The notes under the pieces: model-generated
What the model saw: the letters and a program-made list of their open reading frames with translations, nothing else
Told to the model about the DNA's origin: nothing
Databases searched by the model: none
Shown: piece by piece, positions 32,155-39,193 of the stretch
How positions within the stretch are numbered: position 1 is the first letter of the stretch
Layout: each line of letters starts with the position of its first letter
Translations under genes and position numbers: made by a program
DNA from: Treponema sp.
GTDB taxonomy: Bacteria > Spirochaetota > Spirochaetia > Treponematales > Treponemataceae
DNA length: 39,193 nucleotides
Assembly: GCA_017464425.1 (NCBI GenBank)
Contig: JAFUDX010000022.1
Span: 1-39,193 of the forward strand
Reading direction: 5' to 3'

Positions 32155-33465
32155 CTACTCTACCATTCCCGTTTCAAAACTCACCGTGAACATCGCAGAA
32201 GAATCTGCCTCGCCCCACAGTTCCATAATTCGCGTTGTGACCGTAGCGATATTTGCGGAAGAAGTCTCTGGAAGGATAACAATGCACTGATTTTTGCCAT
32301 TTTGGGTAATCAAATCACTCTGCCGCAAAGAAGAGCTGAGCACAGTCATAAATTCATCGACGGCATCTTCAATGGGAACGGCGGCATGTTCTTTTTCTTT
32401 AAGTGAAAAGAGAAGCAAACTCGTTTTTTTTTGGTAATTTGCTTTGAGCCGCGAAAGAAATTGATATGAAGTGCGGAATTGCTCGAACGGAAGAATGAAC
32501 GCGCCCTTTGCTTTGTTGCGCTCGCTCAAAATTTGGATTGCATTGGAAAGATTTGTCGACTGCTCTTCTTGTTTTTCTGTATCTGTGGACAAATCGGTAT
32601 AAAAAAGATAGCCATGCTTGCCGTTTTTTTTGACCGCGTACAACGCCTTGTCTGCCTTTTTGTGCAGCGAATCAAAATCAGTGCCTTCATTTGGCACAAA
32701 AACACAGCCGATTGACGCTCCGAGCGGAATATTCATGTCCTCGCCCATGAATTCTTTGGCAGCATCGATGATGTACTTGTTTATAAAGCGAGACTTTTTT
32801 TCGATTACGATTTCATCAGTGACATTCTGGCAGAAGGCAATAAATTCATCACCGCCGAGCCGCCCAACAATATCAATGGGTCTGACAACTGCTTTTAAAA
32901 TTTCTGCGAACCGAATGAGGATTTTATCGCCCATTGCGTGGCCGTACATGTCATTCACCAATTTAAAGCTGTCCAAATCAATCATCATGAGGACACCCTG
33001 AGAATGTTTGCAGACATCGGAAATTTCTGCCTCTGAAGATGATTTGTTTAATAATCCTGTCATGGGCTCCATGACCGCAGCCTGTTTAAGCCCTTGAATT
33101 TTTTCGACCGTTTGGAGAATATTGGCCACTCGTTTAAGAAGAATGTCCGCACGGAACGGCTTGTGAATAAAATCCATCGCTCCGTTTTCAAAGCCTTTGC
33201 TTTCCGTTTCTTCGTCAGTGTCAGCAGTCATAAACATAAACGGAATCCGCTCATTGCACGATTTTTCCAAAGCCTGCTGCAGCTCGTACCCAGAAATTCC
33301 CGGCATTCGGAGATCAGAAAGCACCATGTCCGGCTTTTCTTTTTTAAAAAGAGAAATAGCCTCCTCGCCAGAAGAAGCGCACACAGTATCATACGCGGAA
33401 GAAAGAATATGATTCGTCATCATCAGGGAAATCTTTTCGTCGTCAACAATCATTATTTTCTTCAT
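32155..33465 (-). CDS. Response regulator diguanylate cyclase (REC-GGDEF) with C-terminal GGDEF-like remnant
   Basis: 436 residues. Receiver domain 1-120 with Asp8, Asp9, phospho-acceptor Asp51 (SDLRMPG), Thr80 and Lys102. GGDEF domain about 130-300: DLDSFKLVNDMYGHAMGD, GRLGGDEFIAF at 201-211, and an I-site RPID at 195-198, so c-di-GMP synthesis with feedback inhibition is expected. The last 110 residues look like a second, degenerate GGDEF domain (SSLRQSDLITQNGKNQCIVILPETS). No histidine kinase gene is adjacent. It converges on the sensor/AraC gene with a 1-bp gap and follows the nuclease gene. Confidence 0.92.
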   Translation of the reverse strand: MKKIMIVDDEKISLMMTNHILSSAYDTVCASSGEEAISLFKKEKPDMVLSDLRMPGISGYELQQALEKSCNERIPFMFMTADTDEETESKGFENGAMDFIHKPFRADILLKRVANILQTVEKIQGLKQAAVMEPMTGLLNKSSSEAEISDVCKHSQGVLMMIDLDSFKLVNDMYGHAMGDKILIRFAEILKAVVRPIDIVGRLGGDEFIAFCQNVTDEIVIEKKSRFINKYIIDAAKEFMGEDMNIPLGASIGCVFVPNEGTDFDSLHKKADKALYAVKKNGKHGYLFYTDLSTDTEKQEEQSTNLSNAIQILSERNKAKGAFILPFEQFRTSYQFLSRLKANYQKKTSLLLFSLKEKEHAAVPIEDAVDEFMTVLSSSLRQSDLITQNGKNQCIVILPETSSANIATVTTRIMELWGEADSSAMFTVSFETGMVE

Positions 33466-33518
33466 GAGGAATCTCCAATCAGACTACTGTATCACAAAAT
33501 TCCAAATTTCTCAACATT

Positions 33519-36500
33519 TTACCGCTCGCCGCTTACCGTAAAATACCGTCGGCACACCGCTTGGTAGTCAATGCAATTTGCATACTGCCCTTTTGCCGCA
33601 CACAGCATACGGCTTTGATTCAGCGCATTCACTGCGAATTTCTCATCGTTCACTTCGTCACAGAAACGCTTTGCATATTTTAAAAACTCTGCCGCAACAA
33701 GGTTTGTATCGATTTTTGAGGCTTTTGTGCCATCGGGAGCCGCGCCCAAAAAGAATTTTTCTTCACATTTTTTGATTGAATAGAACGCGGCGGATTCAAC
33801 ATGCAAACGCTCGCCCTCGTTAACGGCATGTCCAAGAAGATACAGATACATCGGCATTTGAAAATCAATCACTTTTTCTGCCTTGCCAGCTTCTTTTTCC
33901 TTTACCATGAGATTTACAGGAATTCCGTTCGTTTTAAAATCAACGATAATAAAGCTCGATTCATTTGGCATCGCCAGAATACAGTCAATTTTTCCGTCAA
34001 AATAATAGCCGCCCTGCCCTACCCCGTTTTCGTCAGTCGGCAACGCCTGCATTTCCTTTTCGACCGCATGAACCGTGCAACCGCGAAAAACATCACAAAA
34101 ATGAGCCAGGCTTTTTTCCAACATTCTGAAATTCGGATTATTTTGTGCGCAGTTTTCGTCATCAATGCGGTACTGCGATGAAATCACTTTGATTGTCGTT
34201 CGGCTCGCTGTATTTTTTTCGTATGATTCGCCAAAGAATTCTTTAAAAGCCGACTCTAAATTTTGAGCAGAAACAGCCTTGTTTATCGAAGAAATCAGAA
34301 TTGCCGAAAATTCTTCGCCCAATTTTTCTGAATTTTCATCGCTTGGACATAATTTCGCCTTTCGCTTACACAAATCGGCAAAGAAAATCTCGAAAATTTT
34401 ATGATTCACCGTGCCCAAAATGTATTCGTCAATCAGTTCCGCCTCATTATCAAGGGGCTTGATTTTCAGCACATCCTTAAACAGCCATTTTCTCGGACAC
34501 TCAAAATAATTTTTAAGCGTTGTCTGCGAAACTTCGATTCGATTTAAAAGGAGCGGATTTTTTTTCTTGTGACCGTCACGGTTTTCCGCAAGATAATGAA
34601 GCCGATTCCGAATCAGCTCGGTGAATTTTTCTGATTTCTCAAATATGCCGGAATCAACGGAATCTTTTTTGTGCAAATTCTTCCAATTTTGAAGTCCAAG
34701 TGCCTGCCGTGAAAAAATTCGATGTAACATCTCGCCGTTTTGCAGCCAGTTTTTTTCTTCCGTAAAAATATCGGTTCGCTCAGGAACAGTTTCCGTCGTT
34801 TTTTCCATTTTTCCATAGCCAAAACCATACTCACCGTTGTACGCATGCCGAGAAGCCGTAAAATATGCCTTAAAAAGCGCAGAATGTTGATAGAGCACAA
34901 CAAAACCAAAAGTCGGGTCTGTGTCGGCGAAGCCTAAATTCTCGTCCAAGTCACCCATTTTCATAAAAAGACGGCGTTTATTTTCATTCAAAAAATCAAG
35001 CGGTTTGAACGAATCAGCAACCGAAAGCGAATCTTGCGTTGCATCCAGCACCACTTGAATCTGATAGGGTGCTGTGGCAGCAGTGCGATATGGATACACC
35101 TGAACGCAACGGCTCTCGCCCTGAGAAAGATACTGCACATGGCTCAAATGGCTCACAAAAAAGGCGAAGGGAGAGGCAACCGTATAATTCGGAAAATCAG
35201 CCTCCAAATCGACGATTTCATTGAGCGAAGACACACAACGGCTCAGCACATTGTTTGAAGTCTCCATGTTTTGGAATTCCGCAAAATCAAAAAAAGTCTC
35301 GCGAAAAACTTCATACGCCTTTCTGATTTCTTTGAATGTTTTTGCATTCACGAGCGAGGGCAAAATTTCCACAAGATTTTTATACAGATTTTTAATCAGC
35401 TCGTCATTGTTAAGCCCAGTTCCGTTGTCATTCTTGGGATTTTTAAAAGCCTCGTCCCAGACAGTGACCGCTTTTCCCTTTTCGTAGGTGACTTCACCAG
35501 ATGTACAAATACAATTATTCATACGACCAAAAAGCAGCAGATTCTCGATTGCGGCCTTGTTCAACCACGGCACATCTTCGTTTAAAAGCAGATTTTTAAG
35601 ACTTTCATACGAAAACTGATTTTCTACGCAGTCCTGAATTTGAGCAAAAATAGCCCCCGCTCCATATGAAGAAAGCGGACGGCTGTATCTGAGCGTATGG
35701 GGAATTTCATACAAAGCAAATTCGCGGTCAAGATAGGAGCCAAAATTATCCAGATTCGGCACATTCACCGCCATATCGCTCCATTCAATTCCGTTTTTTT
35801 CGTGCATTTCACGCAAAAAAAGCGCAACATCTTTGATTTCAAGGGAAGAATTCTCAAAAAAGTACGATTCGTACTCGCCTTCACTTTCTGGAACGCTCAC
35901 AAAGTGAATTTTTTTGATTTTTTCAAGTTTATGGCGATACTGCTCCCAGTCCTCAAGAATCTCAGGATACATCAGAAAATACTCACGCCCGTCGCCCGAA
36001 AAATCAGGCTCCACCCACGCAGGGTCAAAAAGCCTGTTCTCTTCAAGAAATTTGCTGTATTCCGCATACAGAATTTCAAAATCCTTGTCCTCATCGTCAG
36101 TAAAATCAGAATTTTTATAGGTTTCGTAGAATTGATGCAGAAATTCATCTTCTGAAGAAAACAGTCCGTCAGTAACAGGAAGTGTTTCCGAGCCATGACG
36201 AAACACATCTGCCTGCCGTTCCCGCAATTTTTTCCAGAGTTTGAGCGATGGCAGAATCGACGCAATCCAATCTGCGAACGCGGAAGATTCTTTGGCATAC
36301 TTTGGGATAATCACGCTTTTAAAAAAAGGAGCTTCCGCATTTTTTGCAATCAGACACTGCGCAAAAATCTTTCGCATGGTTGCTGGCACCGTGCGCAAAT
36401 CAGAAATATCGCTTCGGATACATTCGCCTTTGAATTTGTCCCATGCCAGAAACCGCTCCATCGCCACCGCTTTGATGGAAGTGTTTTTGATTACCCAATC

Positions 36501-36593
36501 AGCCCATTTTTGGCAGGCTATATCGGTCGGAAAAACAAAAACAGCGTTCTGATTCGAGATTTGCTCTTGAAGAAGCGATTGTATTTTCTGCAT
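33519..36593 (-). CDS. PD-(D/E)XK nuclease family protein, AddB/RexB-like
   Basis: 1024 residues. The C-terminal third is a RecB-type nuclease: GTVNH near 728, GKIDCILAMP, IIVDFKTNG near 881 and QMPMYLYLLG. FECPRKWLF near 697 and cysteines in NCIDYQAVC near 1012 resemble the 4Fe-4S clamp of AddB, though the last cysteines are not in the exact AddB spacing. The N-terminal part has no clear Walker motifs, as expected of an inactive-helicase AddB. It would act with an AddA helicase-nuclease in double-strand-break repair; no addA is in the window. It starts 7 bp after the P83/100 gene and is probably co-transcribed with it. Confidence 0.75.
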   Translation of the reverse strand: MQKIQSLLQEQISNQNAVFVFPTDIACQKWADWVIKNTSIKAVAMERFLAWDKFKGECIRSDISDLRTVPATMRKIFAQCLIAKNAEAPFFKSVIIPKYAKESSAFADWIASILPSLKLWKKLRERQADVFRHGSETLPVTDGLFSSEDEFLHQFYETYKNSDFTDDEDKDFEILYAEYSKFLEENRLFDPAWVEPDFSGDGREYFLMYPEILEDWEQYRHKLEKIKKIHFVSVPESEGEYESYFFENSSLEIKDVALFLREMHEKNGIEWSDMAVNVPNLDNFGSYLDREFALYEIPHTLRYSRPLSSYGAGAIFAQIQDCVENQFSYESLKNLLLNEDVPWLNKAAIENLLLFGRMNNCICTSGEVTYEKGKAVTVWDEAFKNPKNDNGTGLNNDELIKNLYKNLVEILPSLVNAKTFKEIRKAYEVFRETFFDFAEFQNMETSNNVLSRCVSSLNEIVDLEADFPNYTVASPFAFFVSHLSHVQYLSQGESRCVQVYPYRTAATAPYQIQVVLDATQDSLSVADSFKPLDFLNENKRRLFMKMGDLDENLGFADTDPTFGFVVLYQHSALFKAYFTASRHAYNGEYGFGYGKMEKTTETVPERTDIFTEEKNWLQNGEMLHRIFSRQALGLQNWKNLHKKDSVDSGIFEKSEKFTELIRNRLHYLAENRDGHKKKNPLLLNRIEVSQTTLKNYFECPRKWLFKDVLKIKPLDNEAELIDEYILGTVNHKIFEIFFADLCKRKAKLCPSDENSEKLGEEFSAILISSINKAVSAQNLESAFKEFFGESYEKNTASRTTIKVISSQYRIDDENCAQNNPNFRMLEKSLAHFCDVFRGCTVHAVEKEMQALPTDENGVGQGGYYFDGKIDCILAMPNESSFIIVDFKTNGIPVNLMVKEKEAGKAEKVIDFQMPMYLYLLGHAVNEGERLHVESAAFYSIKKCEEKFFLGAAPDGTKASKIDTNLVAAEFLKYAKRFCDEVNDEKFAVNALNQSRMLCAAKGQYANCIDYQAVCRRYFTVSGER

Positions 36594-36600
36594 GGCCGCT

Positions 36601-38076
36601 TTATTTTGCGTCTACCGTGCTAGTGGAATTGAGACGCCACACCGAAAAGAAATTCGATTTATCCAAAAGCACTGGATTTCCACGCTCATCCGTGACCAAA
36701 ATTCCTTCATCAAAAACATTCAGCGGACTTGACCCGTTGATTGCAACATCGCTTTTCTTTTTGAGCGTAAGATTTTTATCGTATGACGCAAGATAATTTT
36801 TGCCGTTTTCGCTTACAATCACAAGATACGAATCGCCCAATTGCAACAGCGGTGAATTTTCACTCAGCGTTTCCGTGCTTTCTTTTTGAATTTCAAGATT
36901 TTCTGAATCAATCAAGCAGAGTTTTATCGCAGATTTGCTGTCATTTACGCCACATACCGCAAGGAACAATTCTGCAAACACGGCGTTTGTTCCGTCATCT
37001 TTTTGGAAACTGATATTTTGGACGGGATAAATCGTCTTTTCTCGGATTTGCTTGAGCGGAGATTTTTTGACCACCGTTCCTGTCTTTGGATTTACCGTCA
37101 TTAATGAATACAGTTTATTTTTTTCATCAGCGATAAAGAGGCTCGTGAGATACTTTTCGCTCTCCCCTCCCCTCTCAGCTTCTGATTTTTGAACTTCTTT
37201 TTTATCTTTTGCAATTTGCTCGCGCTCAGTCTTTGCTTCGCCTGCCTTGCGGTCGGCAATTTTCTGCTGTTCTTCGGCAGTCTTTGCGTTTTCTTTGGCA
37301 GCAGTTTTATCGCCATCTTTTTTAGCCTGAGTCGCGTCTTTTTGTGCTTCCCGTGCCTTTTCGCTCGCCGTCGCAGCTTCTTTTTCTTTGATGTCGGTCA
37401 TTTTTTCGCGCGTATCGACACTTTTGTCTTCTTCAGCACGCAATGCCTCAACAACTTTATCATCACTGATTACCGAAGTTTCAACGCCAGCCTCACCCTC
37501 AATCACGCTTCCAAGCGGAATGACAAGCTGTGTTTTTCCCGCCCATTCTTCCCAATTCGTGCTCAAGCCTACAGAATCTTCTGTTAAATAGGTAAGAACC
37601 GCACTTTTGTATTTGCCAGCGAAATTGGAAAGATTTCCGCGATATACCGCATTATACACCGTAATAAAAATCGCAAGCGTTTCAGAATCTTCACGAGAAT
37701 AACCGTACGCCGCCATGAGGTAGCCCGTAACAATCCGCCGCAAATTGTTGATATGGTCAACGCCCGCCGTTTCGTTCAAAAAGAGAATGTCAGCGTCCAG
37801 GCCTTTTTCTTCCAATCCGCCCACGACATGATAGAGGGAATATTTTGCATACGGCTGCACAGAACGCGGATTTTCGACATCGGCGGCAACCTCGTTTCCG
37901 AGTGCCGTACCAATCCCTACAATACTCGCTGCAGAATCAATGACCGCATGAGGACCGCTATAATTTTCAAACTGAACGGCATCGCTCTGTGCCGCTTCAA
38001 GCTCGCTCCGATTTACCTGCGCAAAAAGCGAAGCCGAGAGAAGCACACCCGCACAAATCAAAAAAAACTTTTTCAT
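36601..38076 (-). CDS. P83/100 family protein
   Basis: 491 residues with a signal peptide (MKKFFLICAGVLLSASLFA). It belongs to the spirochaete P83/100 antigen family (Borrelia P83, Treponema TP0486 type): globular N-terminal region with YAKYSLYHVVGGLEEKGLDADILFLNETAGVDHI, a long Lys/Glu/Ala coiled coil at about 215-310, and a C-terminal beta-propeller-like part (YLTSLFIADEKNKLYSLMTVNPKTG). Function is unknown; localisation is periplasmic or membrane-associated. Start ATG 38076 has AAGGA 8 nt upstream; the longer frame to 38130 runs through a palindromic repeat and is not used. Its presence is the clearest marker that the host is a spirochaete. Confidence 0.9.
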   Translation of the reverse strand: MKKFFLICAGVLLSASLFAQVNRSELEAAQSDAVQFENYSGPHAVIDSAASIVGIGTALGNEVAADVENPRSVQPYAKYSLYHVVGGLEEKGLDADILFLNETAGVDHINNLRRIVTGYLMAAYGYSREDSETLAIFITVYNAVYRGNLSNFAGKYKSAVLTYLTEDSVGLSTNWEEWAGKTQLVIPLGSVIEGEAGVETSVISDDKVVEALRAEEDKSVDTREKMTDIKEKEAATASEKAREAQKDATQAKKDGDKTAAKENAKTAEEQQKIADRKAGEAKTEREQIAKDKKEVQKSEAERGGESEKYLTSLFIADEKNKLYSLMTVNPKTGTVVKKSPLKQIREKTIYPVQNISFQKDDGTNAVFAELFLAVCGVNDSKSAIKLCLIDSENLEIQKESTETLSENSPLLQLGDSYLVIVSENGKNYLASYDKNLTLKKKSDVAINGSSPLNVFDEGILVTDERGNPVLLDKSNFFSVWRLNSTSTVDAK

Positions 38077-38093
38077 ATTATTTTTCCTTAAAA

Positions 38094-38161
38094 TGTCATT
38101 GCCGTGCTCGACACGGCAATCTTTGCTCAAAAGATTATCGGGTCGATGCCCGATAATGACA
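38094..38161. repeat. 68-bp compound palindromic element
   Basis: Termini TGTCATT (38094-38100) and AATGACA (38155-38161) are perfect inverted repeats. Inside are hairpins ATTGCCGTG/CACGGCAAT (38098-38106, 38112-38120) and ATTATCGGG/CCCGATAAT (38134-38142, 38149-38157), and a central AATCTTT/AAAGATT pair (38118-38124, 38130-38136). It fills the gap between the qmcA-like stop and the P83/100 leader. The TGTCA/TGACA ends recall the repeat at 24132-24180. Confidence 0.75.
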
Positions 38162-38163
38162 GA

Positions 38164-39048
38164 TTATTTTATTAACTCTTTCGCGCTCGCCAAAAATCCC
38201 GCCATGTTCTGAATGTCCGACGGAATGATGATTTTGGTGGCTTCACCCTCGCTCACTTTGGCGAAAGTCTCAAGGCTCTTCAATTTAATGACCGCATCAT
38301 CTGCGCCCGCCTCACGAATCATCTGGATTCCCTGCGCGGTCGCTTTCTGCACTTCAAGGATTGCCTCAGCCTCGCCCTTCGCTTTCTGCACGGCGGCTTC
38401 CTTCTGAGCCTCCGCTTCAAGAATGGTCGCCTGCTTTTTGCCCTCGGCTTCCAAAATCGCGCTCTGTTTGTGACCTTCGGCAATCAGAATCTGCTCGCGT
38501 CGCTCTCGCTCGGCGCGCATCTGCTTTTCCATCGCTTCCTGAATCGCCTTTGGCGGGTCGATGTTCTTCACCTCAACGCGCGTGACCTTGATTCCCCACG
38601 GGTCAGTCGCCTCGTCAAGAATGCTCCGCATCTTCGTATTGATTACATCGCGGCTCGTGAGCGTTTCGTCAAGCTCCAGCTCACCGATAATGTTTCGGAT
38701 AGTCGTTGAAGTGAGGTTCTCCAGCGCAAAATTTGGATTCTCAACGCCGTAAGTGTACAGTTTTGGGTCAGTCACCTGGCAATACACCACCGTGTCAATC
38801 TGAATCGTAACATTGTCCTTCGTAATCACCGGCTGCGGCGGAAAGTCCATGACCTTTTCTTTGAGCGACATTGAATTCGCAATTCGGTCGATAAACGGAA
38901 ACTTCACATGAAAGCCCACCTGCCATGTCGTATGATATGCACCAAGCCGTTCTATAATACAAGCACGAGACTGCGGCACCACACGCACATTTGTCACAAT
39001 CACAATGAATAAGATAAATAGAACAATTATAACAACAGGAATCATCAT
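38164..39048 (-). CDS. qmcA: SPFH/band-7 membrane protein (QmcA/paraslipin-like)
   Basis: 294 residues. One N-terminal membrane helix (MMIPVVIIVLFILFIVIV), then an SPFH domain at about 20-185: VPQSRACIIERLGAYHTTWQVGFHVKFPFIDRI and ENLTSTTIRNIIGELELDETLTSRD. An Ala/Glu/Lys coiled coil follows at 165-240 (EGKKQATILEAEAQKEAAVQKAKGEAEA). Such proteins form oligomeric membrane scaffolds, often with an NfeD protein and with FtsH; neither is in the window. Ribosome-binding site GAGGAG, 8 nt before the ATG. It lies upstream of P83/100 on the same strand. Confidence 0.93.
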   Translation of the reverse strand: MMIPVVIIVLFILFIVIVTNVRVVPQSRACIIERLGAYHTTWQVGFHVKFPFIDRIANSMSLKEKVMDFPPQPVITKDNVTIQIDTVVYCQVTDPKLYTYGVENPNFALENLTSTTIRNIIGELELDETLTSRDVINTKMRSILDEATDPWGIKVTRVEVKNIDPPKAIQEAMEKQMRAERERREQILIAEGHKQSAILEAEGKKQATILEAEAQKEAAVQKAKGEAEAILEVQKATAQGIQMIREAGADDAVIKLKSLETFAKVSEGEATKIIIPSDIQNMAGFLASAKELIK

Positions 39049-39102
39049 ATAGTTTTCTCCTCGTATATTAATGTTATTGAATTATCTTATTCGATTTGGG
39101 AT

Positions 39103-39130
39103 AGTATACCCGTGACATATGACCCGATAA
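39103..39130 (-). promoter_or_regulatory. Possible promoter of the qmcA-like gene
   Basis: On the minus strand: TTATCG (39130-39125), a 16-bp spacer, TATACT (39108-39103). The -10 is good and the -35 poor. No gene is visible from 39049 to the window end. Confidence 0.4.
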
Positions 39131-39193
39131 CCCGTTTTCTCCTTGGGGCTTTCCCCGTAACAAAGACTGGGTTTCTTGCTCTGGATGGCAGTA

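Overview
The window looks like the chromosome of a pectin-using, host-associated spirochaete, most likely a Treponema. Evidence: a P83/100-family antigen gene, a 1.8-kb-residue lipoprotein pectinesterase, LacI-sensor/AraC regulators, two GGDEF proteins, and many palindromic intergenic elements. No rRNA, tRNA or CRISPR array was seen.

Layout. 1-2280: small unknown ORFs, a GC-rich gene remnant with a terminator, and an AAA-ATPase/PD-(D/E)XK protein. 2314-23122: a large sulfur island. It contains APS reductase aprAB and ATP sulfurylase cysDN (plus strand), an outer-membrane protein, a FecBCD/BtuFCD-like ABC importer with a CbiK-type chelatase, a broken YeiH-family sulfate exporter, a rhodanese-TusA-DsrE fusion, serine acetyltransferase, a SufS-like cysteine desulfurase with a long disordered N-terminus, a family 2A (SrpI-like) encapsulin shell, a MoaD-E1-rhodanese fusion and a JAMM protease (minus strand). 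A Cache-GGDEF cyclase with a TRAP-type binding protein, and a CymR-like Rrf2 repressor, close the island. 23297-24225: HU, a small ORF and repeats. 24226-33465: pectinesterase, its divergent regulator, and a response-regulator cyclase. 33519-39048: AddB-like nuclease, P83/100 and a QmcA-like SPFH protein.

How it fits together. CysDN makes APS, AprAB reduces it directly to sulfite, and the APS kinase part of CysN is a dead remnant. Serine acetyltransferase makes O-acetylserine. The JAMM/MoaD-E1-rhodanese pair looks like a sulfur-carrier activation route. The desulfurase carries the encapsulin-loading motif and should be packed inside the SrpI-like shell, the arrangement known to store elemental sulfur elsewhere. 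Seven 21-bp sites of identical 7-7-7 geometry lie in the promoters of aprAB, cysDN, cbiK-btuFCD, the yeiH remnant, the JAMM-encapsulin operon and cymR itself, so one CymR-type repressor probably controls the whole island.

Other notable structure: an in-frame palindromic repeat inserted inside aprA, with a related copy 20 kb away showing compensatory stem changes; a C10 tract in the pectinase regulator; and a terminator placed immediately before the serine acetyltransferase ribosome-binding site.
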